Made by a program: the position numbers and the translations under genes | The notes under the pieces: model-generated | The model's database searches: none | Told to the model about the DNA's origin: nothing | The model's input: the letters and a program-made list of their open reading frames with translations, nothing else | Origin: Scatosoma sp045632265 | GTDB taxonomy: Bacteria; Bacillota; Clostridia; Christensenellales; Borkfalkiaceae | Reading direction: 5' to 3' | Length of the DNA: 49,939 nt | NCBI GenBank assembly: GCA_045632265.1 | Contig: JAZQWG010000009.1 | Span: 1 to 49,939 of the forward strand | Part shown: positions 41,614-49,622 of the stretch, one piece after another | How positions within the stretch are numbered: the stretch's first letter is position 1 | Layout: each line of letters starts with the position of its first letter

Positions 41614-41679
41614 ACCTGCTTTCTCCTACCGTAAAATCCAAGTAAAAATAGGCAAAGGCAAACGCTATGCCATAATAGT

Positions 41680-41709
41680 ATTATACATTATCGCGCGCGT
41701 AATTGTCAA
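41680..41709 (-). promoter_or_regulatory. sigma-A promoter of glnN-nadE
   Basis: Reverse strand TTGACA (41709-41704), 18-base spacer containing an alternating GC run, TATAAT (41685-41680). Confidence 0.87.
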
Positions 41710-41776
41710 CGGTTTGCGGTTTATTTTTTTTGGAAAATTCCCGTAAAAACTCTCAAAAAAATCTTATTCCAAACAG

Positions 41777-41806
41777 TTGACAAGTCTTTTTTTCGTATGT
41801 TATAAT
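41777..41806 (+). promoter_or_regulatory. sigma-A promoter of the Na/Pi cotransporter gene
   Basis: TTGACA (41777-41782), 18-base spacer, TATAAT (41801-41806). Confidence 0.87.
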
Positions 41807-41812
41807 ACCAGT

Positions 41813-42031
41813 AGATTATGAAAGCAGTAGTGGCTATGGGGACAAGCGTTTCCCGCTGTCAGGTGAAAGGCAGCAAAGAAAATTTTATATCATGGCTTAT
41901 AGGGACGTGTGTGTAAAAGGGCTTTTGAATAAAAGTCACGTTTACGCATAGGTCTTTTTTTCTGTTTTTATGCACATAATTTAAGTAAAAAATACGAAAA
42001 AACAAAAGATATAAAGGAGAAAAAAAGTAGT
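41813..42031 (+). promoter_or_regulatory. long structured 5' leader of the Na/Pi cotransporter gene, unidentified
   Basis: About 220 untranslated bases, unusually long for this window. The first 75 can form at least two hairpins: GGGGA/TTTCCC near 41836-41852 and GCTGTC/GGCAGC near 41855-41874. I see no open frame of note and it does not match a riboswitch class I know. It could hold an ion- or nucleotide-responsive element. Confidence 0.4.
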
Positions 42032-43696
42032 ATGTTACAAGCAATTTTATTGTTGTTAGCAGGCGTGGGCGTGTTCATCGCGGGTATGAATATGCTCAGT
42101 AGTGGGTTAGAAAAGAGTGCAGGTGGCGGATTAAAACGCATGCTTGGCAAAATCAGCGGCAACCGTTTTTCGGGTGTTGGCGTAGGCGCAGGGGTGACGG
42201 CGATTATACAAAGCTCGTCCGCAACGTCCGTCATGGTTATCGGCTTTGTAAACGCAGGGATAATGACGTTGTTCCAAGCTACGTCCATTATCATGGGTGC
42301 GAATATCGGTACGACGATTACCGGTGTAATCGTTTCCTTGAAATCGCTGGGGATTTCCGCCTATATGGCAACCCTTGCATTCGTTGGGATAATGATGACC
42401 TTCTTCAATAAGGACAAAATTAAGCAAATCGGTGGAATTTTGTGCGGGTTTGGTTTGATTTTCGTGGGGCTTGACGTAATGGGCATGGCGTTCGACCCCG
42501 ACACTTTCCCCGAAGTGACGGCGTTCTTTACGGGCATGTTTGAAAAAATCAATTTTCCGCTTTTGCTTATCCTTTGCGGTATGGTGTTTACGGCGCTTAT
42601 TCAAAGCTCGTCCGCCGCTACGGGTATCTTTATTATGATGGTGGGCTCGGGTGCGCTTACGCTCGATTGTGCGCTTTTCTTGGTGCTCGGCTCGAATATC
42701 GGTACGTGTATCACGGCAATCCTTGCGTGTATGGGCGCGGGCGTAAACGCAAAACGTACGGCGCTTATCCACCTTTCCTTTAACGTTATCGGTACGGTGG
42801 TGTTTAGCACGTTCATTTGGATTTTCAAAGATTTGGCTGTTTCCTTATTGCAAGGCATGATTGCAAAACCGGAAATGCAACTTGCATGGTTCCACGTAAT
42901 CTTCAACGTAGTGACGACGCTTATGCTTTTGCCTTTCGTGAAAGTGTTGGTGGCGATTGCAACCAAGCTTGTGCCCGATAAAAAGACGGAAAGCGAACAT
43001 TTGCAATTCAAGTACGTGGACGATTTGCTTTTGAAAACGCCGCCCGTTGCAATCATGCAAGCGAAAAAAGAAATCGAATATATGTCGTCGATTGCTCGTG
43101 AAAACATTGAAAAATCGTTGCAAGCGCTTCGTGGCGAAGACGTGGATTTTGAAAAGGAAATTGAAAAAGGGGAAGAGATTATCGACTTTATCAACACCAA
43201 CCTTGCAAAATATCTTATCAAACTTTCTCCGCTTGTCGATGATGCGGACGAAAGGGCAATCGGTTCCTATTTCCACGTGCTTAACGACGTAGAACGTATC
43301 GGCGACCATGCGGATAACTTCCAACAAATTGCAACGCAAATGCGAGAAGAGGGCTTGTCCTTCTCGGACGAAGCGAAGGAAGAATTGAAGGAGATGAGCG
43401 AAAAGGTGATGGAAATGTTCGATATCGCAACGGAAACGTTTGAAGATACGAGGAAGGATAGGCTCGCTCGATTGACGGCACTTGAAAACGAAGTGGACGG
43501 CTTGAAACGTGATTTGTCGGCAAACCACTTTGCTCGTCTTGCCGAAGGTAAATGCAAAATGGAAACAAACGCATATTTCTTCTCGACGATTGCTGGGTTA
43601 GAGCGTGTAGCCGACCACCTTGTAAACGTGGGCTATTCGGTTTTGAACCCTACGGGTTCTCAATCGGAAGCTCGCAAAAGCGGTGCGCTTGCGTAA
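42032..43696 (+). CDS. Na/Pi cotransporter family protein with PhoU-like C-terminal domain
   Basis: 554 residues. The N-terminal 310 residues hold two inverted Na/Pi cotransporter repeats with the paired signatures IIQSSSATSVMVIGFV and LIQSSSAATGIFIMMV, each followed by GANIGTTIT / GSNIGTCITA. After the last helix a PhoU-like helical bundle (about 335-540) contains VERIGDHADNFQQ and LERVADHLVNVGYS. Such proteins import phosphate, or export it for homeostasis, with sodium coupling. AAGGAG precedes ATG 42032. Confidence 0.95.
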   Translation: MLQAILLLLAGVGVFIAGMNMLSSGLEKSAGGGLKRMLGKISGNRFSGVGVGAGVTAIIQSSSATSVMVIGFVNAGIMTLFQATSIIMGANIGTTITGVIVSLKSLGISAYMATLAFVGIMMTFFNKDKIKQIGGILCGFGLIFVGLDVMGMAFDPDTFPEVTAFFTGMFEKINFPLLLILCGMVFTALIQSSSAATGIFIMMVGSGALTLDCALFLVLGSNIGTCITAILACMGAGVNAKRTALIHLSFNVIGTVVFSTFIWIFKDLAVSLLQGMIAKPEMQLAWFHVIFNVVTTLMLLPFVKVLVAIATKLVPDKKTESEHLQFKYVDDLLLKTPPVAIMQAKKEIEYMSSIARENIEKSLQALRGEDVDFEKEIEKGEEIIDFINTNLAKYLIKLSPLVDDADERAIGSYFHVLNDVERIGDHADNFQQIATQMREEGLSFSDEAKEELKEMSEKVMEMFDIATETFEDTRKDRLARLTALENEVDGLKRDLSANHFARLAEGKCKMETNAYFFSTIAGLERVADHLVNVGYSVLNPTGSQSEARKSGALA

Positions 43697-43773
43697 AGGA
43701 TAAAAACTGTCAAGGAAACATTTTTCGCTTGCTCGCATATACTGTACAAAGACACGGTAAAGGGCGGTGAAAT

Positions 43774-44091
43774 ATGGAATTGACGTTTTCGGAACTTCGT
43801 GCAAAGGAAGTAATCAATACGCAAGATGGCAAAAAACTTGGGAAGGTGTGCGATATTGCGCTTTGTTATCCCGAAAATCGTTGGATAGGCGTCATCGTGC
43901 CAAACGGCACTACGTTTTCTATTAGAAAACGGGGCTTGTTTATCGATTTGAAAAATATCGTCAAAATAGGGGAAGACGTAATTCTCGTCAACGTGGGCTT
44001 GCCCACCAAACAAAGCAAAAAAATGGGCGGGCAACAACCCCTTTCTTCGATGGAACAGCCTATTAGAAGAAGTTATGAAGAATACGAATAA
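43774..44091 (+). CDS. YlmC/YmxH-family PRC-barrel protein
   Basis: A 105-residue cytoplasmic protein. The PRC-barrel fold is visible in LRAKEVINTQDGKKLGKVCDI...GVIVPNG and IDLKNIVKIGEDVILV, as in the B. subtilis YlmC/YmxH family, which has been linked to sporulation genes. The C-terminal 25 residues are polar and probably disordered. GGGCGGTG lies upstream of ATG 43774. Function unproven. Confidence 0.87.
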   Translation: MELTFSELRAKEVINTQDGKKLGKVCDIALCYPENRWIGVIVPNGTTFSIRKRGLFIDLKNIVKIGEDVILVNVGLPTKQSKKMGGQQPLSSMEQPIRRSYEEYE

Positions 44092-44098
44092 AGTTTGG

Positions 44099-44129
44099 GA
44101 AACGGCACACCGCCGTTTCTCATTTTTTT
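44099..44129 (+). terminator. terminator after the PRC-barrel gene
   Basis: A perfect 8-bp stem (GAAACGGC / GCCGTTTC) with a 5-base loop and a 7-T run. Confidence 0.88.
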
Positions 44130-44139
44130 CGCTCGATTG

Positions 44140-44168
44140 TTGACAAATCTTTTCGTTTTTGCTATAAT
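44140..44168 (+). promoter_or_regulatory. sigma-A promoter of the two-component system operon
   Basis: TTGACA (44140-44145), 17-base spacer, TATAAT (44163-44168). The 110-base leader contains a dyad around 44202-44235 (CCCC...ATGTTGTAAACGTAACAT...GGGG) that could be an operator or RNA hairpin. Confidence 0.85.
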
Positions 44169-44277
44169 GAAGCTAATAAAGGATATTTTCACGAAAAATT
44201 CACCCCGTTATGTTGTAAACGTAACATTTTAGGGGTATAAGTATAGTGTTAGGAAAAAATTAGGAGTTTTTGTCATT

Positions 44278-44943
44278 ATGAGAATTTTAATTGTAGATGA
44301 TGAAGAAATGATTAGAAACGTCTTGCGTGAATACGTAGAGTTTGAAGGCAACGAAGCGTTTGAAGCGGCGGACGGTATGGAAGCGGTACGCCTTTGCCGC
44401 GAAAACGATTACGATTTGATTATCATGGACGTCATGATGCCCCACCTTGACGGTTTCTCGGCGGTGAAAGAAATTAAAAAGACGAAGGACGTGCCCGTTA
44501 TCATGCTCTCGGCAAGAGGGGAAGAATACGACAAGTTGTTCGCTTTTGAAATCGGCGTGGACGATTACGTGACCAAGCCCTTCTCGCCCAAAGAAGTGAT
44601 GGCGCGTATCAACGCAGTCACCAAACGCCGCAAACAAAAATTAAACGGCAACGAAATTTTGAAATTTGAAGGCTTGGAAGTGGATATGGCGGGCAGAAAC
44701 GTCTACGTGGACGGCGAAAAAGCCGACCTTACCCCCAAGGAATACGAGTTGCTTTTCTATTTGATTAGAAACAAGGGCATTGCCTTGACGAGAGAAAAAC
44801 TTTTGTACGACGTATGGGGTTTTGATTTCTATGGCGATGATAGAACGGTGGATACGCACGTAAAAATGTTGCGTAGCAATATGAAAGACTATCGCAAGTT
44901 TATTATCACGTTGCGTGGCTTGGGGTATAAATTCGAGGCGTAA
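44278..44943 (+). CDS. OmpR/PhoB-family response regulator
   Basis: 221 residues. The receiver domain (1 to about 117) has the acidic pair DDEE, phospho-acceptor Asp51 in LIIMDVMMP, and Lys in YVTKPFSPKEV. The C-terminal winged helix (about 128-221) contains LTPKEYELLFYLIRNKGIALTRE and ends VRGLGYKFEA-like (ITLRGLGYKFEA). It is paired with the histidine kinase 24 bases downstream. The signal and target genes are not evident. Confidence 0.96.
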   Translation: MRILIVDDEEMIRNVLREYVEFEGNEAFEAADGMEAVRLCRENDYDLIIMDVMMPHLDGFSAVKEIKKTKDVPVIMLSARGEEYDKLFAFEIGVDDYVTKPFSPKEVMARINAVTKRRKQKLNGNEILKFEGLEVDMAGRNVYVDGEKADLTPKEYELLFYLIRNKGIALTREKLLYDVWGFDFYGDDRTVDTHVKMLRSNMKDYRKFIITLRGLGYKFEA

Positions 44944-44967
44944 AAAATTCTTTTCGGTGGGAAGCAC

Positions 44968-46476
44968 ATGTCTAAAAAGCTGGATAAAAAACCGAATAAA
45001 CAATTAAAATCGATAAGACGTCAACAGCGGGAATACCGCGCCCGACATACAAGTTTGTTCTTTATGCTTTGGGCGGTGTTCACCGCTTTGTCTTTGTTTA
45101 TTATCGTGCTGTTCGGTTTTTCGCAAAGCACCATGTCTTCCCGCACCTATAAACGGGAAGCGAATCGATTGCTTCGTGAACAAAGCGAGCAAATCAAGTT
45201 CGACGTTTTGCAAGTTTTGGAAGTGGAAAAAACGACGACGCCCAGCTTGGCTATTCGCCGTTTGTCCGTTATCTACGACGTGGATATTCTTATCTTAACC
45301 CCCGACGGCACAATTATTTTGCCTCAAAAAATCGACGGGGTGGAAGAAGTAAGCTCAAGCCAAGACGTGCAAGAACGCCTTCGTGTCTTGAAAGACCGTT
45401 TGGAAGAAGAAGGTGGCAAAGCAACGCTTTACGAGGGCGCAGGGGAATATATCTACGGCGCGCAGTTAAAACTTTTTGAACAAGACGCGTATTTGTACGT
45501 CATTAAATCGTTCGAGCTCACGGCAGCCGTTTCGGGCGAAATGGGCGCAAGAACGTTGATTATGTGCATTTTCATCTTCATTTTATCGTGGGCGCTTTCG
45601 GGCGTTGTGTCGGGGTGGTTTACCAAACCGATTATCGAAATGAAGAAAAAGGCAACGGCGCTCGCTCGTGGCGATTTCAACGTCGACTTCCACGGCGACG
45701 ATTACGGACAAGAGCTAATAGAGCTTGCCAACGCGCTCAACTTTGCGCGGGACGAGCTTTCCAAAGCGGACACGATGCAAAAGGAACTTATCGCCAACGT
45801 TTCGCACGATTTCAAAACGCCGCTTACCATGATTAAAGCGTATGCGTCTATGATTATCGAAATTTCGGGCGAGATTCCCGAAAAGCGCAACAAGCATGCG
45901 CAAGTCATCGTTGCGGAAGCGGATAGACTGACTTCGCTTGTGACCGACCTTCTCGAACTTTCCAAAATCCGTTCGGGCTTGGAAAATTTGAAGGAAGAAG
46001 TGTTTGATATGTCCGCATACGTGCACGATATTCTTTCCCGTTTCCAAGGCTTGGCGGAAGAACAAGGGTATATTTTCCGCACTGATATTGAAAATGGCTT
46101 GTACACCCGTGGCGACGAAATTAAGCTTGGACAAGTGCTGTACAACCTTATCGGCAACGCCGTAAACTACACGGGCGATAATAAACGAGTGTTTATCGAA
46201 TTGAAACGAAGAACGGGCAACGTCTTCCGTTTCGCCGTGACGGACACGGGAAAGGGGATTAAGAAGGAAGATTTGTCCACCATTTGGGATAGATATTATC
46301 GCAGTTCGGAAAGCCATAAACGCCCTGTACAAGGCACGGGCTTGGGGCTTTCAATCGTCAAGACGATTTTGGAAAGACATCAATTCGTCTTTGGCGTGAC
46401 AAGTGAAGTGGGGGTGGGATCCACCTTCTACGTCGATTTCCCGCTCGTTGCGGAAGAAAGAGTGGAAGAATTGTAA
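44968..46476 (+). CDS. sensor histidine kinase
   Basis: 502 residues. A basic N-terminus is followed by membrane helix 1 (LFFMLWAVFTALSLFIIVLFGF, about 31-52), an extracellular sensing region (about 55-190), membrane helix 2 (TLIMCIFIFILSWALSGVVSGW) and a HAMP domain. The HisKA domain carries the phosphorylated His280 in ANVSHDFKTPLTMIKAY. The HATPase domain has the N-box (LYNLIGNAVNYTG), G1 (DTGKGI) and G2 (GTGLGLSIVK). It pairs with the response regulator upstream. The extracellular domain resembles no sensor type I can name. Confidence 0.95.
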   Translation: MSKKLDKKPNKQLKSIRRQQREYRARHTSLFFMLWAVFTALSLFIIVLFGFSQSTMSSRTYKREANRLLREQSEQIKFDVLQVLEVEKTTTPSLAIRRLSVIYDVDILILTPDGTIILPQKIDGVEEVSSSQDVQERLRVLKDRLEEEGGKATLYEGAGEYIYGAQLKLFEQDAYLYVIKSFELTAAVSGEMGARTLIMCIFIFILSWALSGVVSGWFTKPIIEMKKKATALARGDFNVDFHGDDYGQELIELANALNFARDELSKADTMQKELIANVSHDFKTPLTMIKAYASMIIEISGEIPEKRNKHAQVIVAEADRLTSLVTDLLELSKIRSGLENLKEEVFDMSAYVHDILSRFQGLAEEQGYIFRTDIENGLYTRGDEIKLGQVLYNLIGNAVNYTGDNKRVFIELKRRTGNVFRFAVTDTGKGIKKEDLSTIWDRYYRSSESHKRPVQGTGLGLSIVKTILERHQFVFGVTSEVGVGSTFYVDFPLVAEERVEEL

Positions 46477-46494
46477 TAAGTCACTTTTCAACGC

Positions 46495-46523
46495 TTGACA
46501 AATAAGCGGGAAAGGAATATAAT
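46495..46523 (+). promoter_or_regulatory. sigma-A promoter driving the FMN riboswitch
   Basis: TTGACA (46495-46500), 17-base spacer, TATAAT (46518-46523), starting transcription just before the aptamer. Confidence 0.89.
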
Positions 46524-46531
46524 AAAGAAAA

Positions 46532-46643
46532 ACTTTGGGGCGGGGTGCAATTCCCCACCGGCAGTAAAGCCTGCGAAGGAAGAATTTTCTTCCCCGAGTT
46601 CGGTGAAATTCCGACGCCGACGGTATAGTCCGGACGAGAAAAG
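46532..46643 (+). ncRNA. FMN riboswitch (RFN element)
   Basis: All conserved RFN blocks are present in order: GGGGCGGGGTGCAATTCCCC, ACCGGCAGTAAAGCCTGCGA, a variable hairpin, CCGAGTTCGGTGAAATTCCG, ACGCCGACGGTATAGTCCGG and ACGAGAAAAG. A terminator at 46685-46716 follows, then a riboflavin S component gene. FMN binding should switch the gene off. Confidence 0.98.
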
Positions 46644-46684
46644 ATTTGCGGTGTAAAACCGTCTTTTTGCGTAATTTTGCGATA

Positions 46685-46716
46685 AAACCGCCCCGAAATA
46701 TCGGGGCGGTTTCGTT
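46685..46716 (+). terminator. expression-platform terminator of the FMN riboswitch
   Basis: A perfect 12-bp stem (AAACCGCCCCGA / TCGGGGCGGTTT) with an AATA loop and a T-rich end (TTTCGTTT), eight bases before the ribU ribosome binding site. Confidence 0.9.
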
Positions 46717-46734
46717 TCGTAAAGGAGTATGGAC

Positions 46735-47373
46735 ATGATAGAAACTAACGTGGAAAACAACGAAGAAAATAACAAAATGGACGGGGTATGTACGCCTACA
46801 ACGCCTATGCGTAGTAAAAAAACTTCTCTCAAAAAACGTTTTAGCGCAAAACGAATTGCCTTGATGGCAGTTTTTTCGGCGTTGTCGTTTGCGATAAGCT
46901 TGCTCGATTTTCCCATTTTCCCCGCAACGCCCTTTTTGAAACTTGATTTTGGCAACGTGTTTATCTTGCTCATTTCCTTCTTGCTTGGTCCCGTGGAAGG
47001 GGTGATGGTGTGTGCCGTAAAGGAATCGTTGCGTATTTTAGTGTCTACGTCTGGGGGGATAGGCGAACTTGCCAATATGCTCGTCACGTCGTCTTATATA
47101 TTGCTTCCGTCTATCGTTTATCATTTCCGTAAGGGGTTTAAGACGGTGGCGTGGACGTTGTCCGTTGCGTGTTTGATAGGCACGGGCGTGGCTCTTTTGG
47201 CAAATAGATATATCAACTTTCCCTTGTACATGGGGGCAGGTGCGGCTGCCGTTTTTGCGCAAGTATTTTGGTTTATCGTGGCGTTCAACTTGATTAAGAC
47301 GGTGGTTATCAGCGTTTTAACCTTGCTTTTGTATAAAAGGCTTTCTAATTTCCTTAAAAAAATCAAAATTTGA
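46735..47373 (+). CDS. ribU: riboflavin ECF transporter S component (RibU)
   Basis: A membrane substrate-binding subunit of about 212 residues. After a polar N-terminus of about 35 residues come six helices, starting with the S-component signature AKRIALMAVFSALSFAISLL, then FPIFPATPFLKLDFGNVFILL, the riboflavin-type motif, and GPVEGVMVCAVKESLRIL. Substrate assignment rests on RibU resemblance plus the FMN riboswitch. ATG 46735 is seven bases from AAAGGAG; ATG 46729 is only one base from it and is less likely. Energising subunits are not in the window. Confidence 0.95.
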   Translation: MIETNVENNEENNKMDGVCTPTTPMRSKKTSLKKRFSAKRIALMAVFSALSFAISLLDFPIFPATPFLKLDFGNVFILLISFLLGPVEGVMVCAVKESLRILVSTSGGIGELANMLVTSSYILLPSIVYHFRKGFKTVAWTLSVACLIGTGVALLANRYINFPLYMGAGAAAVFAQVFWFIVAFNLIKTVVISVLTLLLYKRLSNFLKKIKI

Positions 47374-47395
47374 GAGAACAAATCCCTGAAAGGGA

Positions 47396-47424
47396 TTGCA
47401 AAATCGGCGGAAAGGTATTATAAT
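47396..47424 (+). promoter_or_regulatory. sigma-A promoter immediately before tsaE
   Basis: TTGCAA (47396-47401), 17-base spacer, TATAAT (47419-47424). The -10 box ends six bases before the tsaE ATG, so the mRNA is predicted to be leaderless. The -35 overlaps the end of a hairpin (AATCCCT / AGGGATT, 47381-47397) behind ribU. Confidence 0.82.
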
Positions 47425-47430
47425 AAATAT

Positions 47431-47844
47431 ATGGCAATTTTTATTTCAAAATCAGTAGAAGAAACAACCGCTTTTGCTTGCGAATTTGCAAAAACGCTTC
47501 GCGCGGGCGACGTCGTATTGTTGGACGGCGATATGGGCGCGGGAAAAACGGCGTTTGCAAAGGGCGTAGCCAAAGGCTTGGATATTGAAGAAGAAGTGAC
47601 AAGCCCCACGTATGCGTACATGAACGATTACGACGGGCGGCTTTTTCATTACGATTGCTATCGCATTGAAAGCGTAGCGCAAGCGGAAAGCCTTGGGCTT
47701 GCCGATTATTTCGATATGGGCGGCATTTGTTTGATTGAGTGGTCGCAAAACATTGAGCCCCTTCTTCCCAAATACGTGAAAAGGGTACGCATCAATAAGA
47801 TAGACGAAAACACTCGTGAAATCGAGTATGACGGGGGCAAATAA
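47431..47844 (+). CDS. tsaE: tRNA threonylcarbamoyladenosine biosynthesis ATPase TsaE
   Basis: A 137-residue ATPase needed with TsaB and TsaD for the t6A modification of ANN-decoding tRNAs. The P-loop GDMGAGKTAFAKG lies at about 34-46, followed by the TSPTYAYMNDY motif and the LIEWSQNIE region near the C-terminus. The reading frame starts at ATG 47431 with no Shine-Dalgarno sequence; the promoter lies immediately upstream. tsaB follows with an overlap-type junction. Confidence 0.95.
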   Translation: MAIFISKSVEETTAFACEFAKTLRAGDVVLLDGDMGAGKTAFAKGVAKGLDIEEEVTSPTYAYMNDYDGRLFHYDCYRIESVAQAESLGLADYFDMGGICLIEWSQNIEPLLPKYVKRVRINKIDENTREIEYDGGK

Positions 47845-47845
47845 A

Positions 47846-48466
47846 GTGAATTTTTTGGCGGTAGACACCAGCGGCAATTTCATGAGCGTCGTTGCAGTAA
47901 AGGGGGAAGAAGTGTTCACTTCTTTCGTGCCCGATTGCGCGATGAAGCATTCCGTTTTGATTTTGCCCACGATAGAAGAAACGCTTGCAAAGGCAAATAT
48001 GAGTTTAAGCGATTGCGATTTTTTCGGCGCGGTAGTGGGCGCAGGCTCGTTTACGGGCATTCGTATCGGCGTTTCGGCAATCAAGGGTTTTGCTTTGGCG
48101 ACGGGCAAAAAGACTCTTCCTATCACTTCTTTTGCCGTGACGGCATATAATGCGTTAGAAGAAAAAAAGCTTTGCCTTGTCGATGCTTTGCACGATAGCT
48201 ATTATGCGTGCGGTTATCAAGGGGAAAAGGTGGTTTTAGCCCCGTCTTATCTTGCGGAAGAAGACGTGCTTGCGCTTGAAAAAGAAGGGTACGCCCTTTG
48301 TGCTTGCACTTCGCTTCCTATCGAGCAAAAGGCAAACGTGAGCGTGGTAAACCCCGTCACGGGCTTGGTCAATGCGGCAAAAGCGTTGGCAAACGCAGGC
48401 GAGTTTGGGGAATTGAACGCATTGTACGTGAGAAAAAGTTCCGCCGAGGAAAACTTGAAATTATGA
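47846..48466 (+). CDS. tsaB: tRNA threonylcarbamoyladenosine biosynthesis protein TsaB
   Basis: A 206-residue protein of the ASKHA fold (inactive kinase-like partner of TsaD). It shows FLAVDTSGNFMSVVAV at the N-terminus and the conserved GAGSFTGIRIGVSAIKGFA stretch. I chose GTG 47846, which has GGGGG eight bases before it and gives the usual N-terminus; an upstream ATG at 47828 would add six residues inside tsaE. Its stop overlaps the rimI ATG (ATGA). The tsaD gene is not in the window. Confidence 0.93.
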   Translation: MNFLAVDTSGNFMSVVAVKGEEVFTSFVPDCAMKHSVLILPTIEETLAKANMSLSDCDFFGAVVGAGSFTGIRIGVSAIKGFALATGKKTLPITSFAVTAYNALEEKKLCLVDALHDSYYACGYQGEKVVLAPSYLAEEDVLALEKEGYALCACTSLPIEQKANVSVVNPVTGLVNAAKALANAGEFGELNALYVRKSSAEENLKL

Positions 48467-48903
48467 TTTTACAGTTGTTGCAAATAAGCGATATTCCTTC
48501 GCTTTTGACAATGGAAAAGGATTGTTTTCCCGATCCTTGGACGGAAAATTCTTGGAAAGCGGCATTTGCCCGCAACGATTTTTTCGGCTTTGCGTTAAAG
48601 GAAAAGGATACGCTGATAGGTTTTGTATGCGGCACGGCGTTGTTTGAAGAAAGCGAGCTGTTAAAAATCGCCGTTTCGCCTACTTTACGTGGCAAGGGCT
48701 GTGGCAATCAGCTTTTAGTGGCGTTGCTTGACGAAGGACGAAAGCGTGGTGCGGAAAAGATGTTTTTAGAGGTGCGCGAGGGGAATTTGCCCGCCCGTAA
48801 ATTGTATGAAAAGACGGGTTTTGTCCAAACGCGCGTACGCAAGAAATACTACGACGACGGGGAAAACGCCGTCGAGATGTTCAAATCGCTTATTAAGGAG
48901 TAA
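48463..48903 (+). CDS. rimI: ribosomal protein S18-alanine N-acetyltransferase-like GNAT enzyme
   Basis: A 146-residue GNAT acetyltransferase, the usual neighbour of tsaB. It begins with MEKDCFPDPWTENSW, typical of RimI. The acetyl-CoA site is LLKIAVSPTLRGKGCGNQLL (V...RGKG.G), and the end carries ARKLYEKTGFVQTRVRKKYY. The start ATG 48463 overlaps the tsaB stop by three bases. The true substrate may be S18 or other N-termini. Confidence 0.92.
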   Translation: MILQLLQISDIPSLLTMEKDCFPDPWTENSWKAAFARNDFFGFALKEKDTLIGFVCGTALFEESELLKIAVSPTLRGKGCGNQLLVALLDEGRKRGAEKMFLEVREGNLPARKLYEKTGFVQTRVRKKYYDDGENAVEMFKSLIKE

Positions 48904-48959
48904 ACGATACGGGGCAAGATTTTGGCGTTTCGTATCTACAAAAGGGAAGCGGGAAAGAT

Positions 48960-49622
48960 TTGCTTATGCTGCACGGCTATCTTTCAAGCAAAGAAGCTTG
49001 GACGGCGCAAATCGAATATTTTTCCCGTTTTTATAAAGTGACGGCAATCGATTTTATCGGCTTTGGCAAAAGCGAGCCGTTATCTTCGCCTTTCTCGGTG
49101 GACGATTATGCCGAGTGGTTGAAAGAAGTTCTACAACGCTTGAATATCGTCCGTCCGCACGTGTTTGCGCACTCGTTTGGTTGTCGAGTGGTGGTGAAAG
49201 CGGCAAGCAAGGACGAAAAGTTGTTCGATAAAATTTTACTCACGGGCGCGGCGGGAATTATCACTTCGCGTGGCTTCAAATACAAATGGAAGGTAAAAAC
49301 CTATCGTTTTGTGAAGAAAATTGCGCCCCGCTATGCGGAAAAGCATTTTGGTAGCAAAGAATATCGCTCTCTTCCAGCGGTTATGAAAGAGAGTTATAAA
49401 AAAATAGTAAACGAAGACTTGCGGTTATGCGCCGAAAAAGTGCAAAATAAGGTGCTCATCGTGCAAGGGGAAGATGATAACGTGACAACGATGAAGGAAG
49501 CGAAAATCTATCTTTCGCACTTTCCAAACGCAACGCTACAAACTATCAAGGACGGGCATTTCGCCTTTGCGTTTCAACCGCTTGCGTTTAACGTTATCGC
49601 CGAGGGATTTTTATATGAATGA
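48960..49622 (+). CDS. alpha/beta hydrolase fold protein (N-terminus probably begins upstream)
   Basis: Serine hydrolase of unknown substrate. From the first canonical codon (TTG 48960) it has 220 residues. Oxyanion motif LHGYLSS, nucleophile Ser72 in FAHSFGCR (Ala replaces the first Gly of GxSxG), acid in QGEDDNVTT and His in KDGHFAF. However, coding resemblance extends upstream (VSYLQKGSGKDLLMLHG), and a perfect AAGGAG (48895-48900) stands eight bases before ACG 48909. The real start may therefore be ACG 48909, giving about 237 residues. It overlaps the next gene by eight bases. Confidence 0.85.
   Translation: MLMLHGYLSSKEAWTAQIEYFSRFYKVTAIDFIGFGKSEPLSSPFSVDDYAEWLKEVLQRLNIVRPHVFAHSFGCRVVVKAASKDEKLFDKILLTGAAGIITSRGFKYKWKVKTYRFVKKIAPRYAEKHFGSKEYRSLPAVMKESYKKIVNEDLRLCAEKVQNKVLIVQGEDDNVTTMKEAKIYLSHFPNATLQTIKDGHFAFAFQPLAFNVIAEGFLYE

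Noticed and set aside
10293..46805. A recurring GGGyATGTACGC string near the starts of the S-component genes (10293, about 14717, about 46785)
   Set aside because: The same string type also occurs inside unrelated genes (for example near 40352), so it is probably a composition effect rather than a shared regulatory site.
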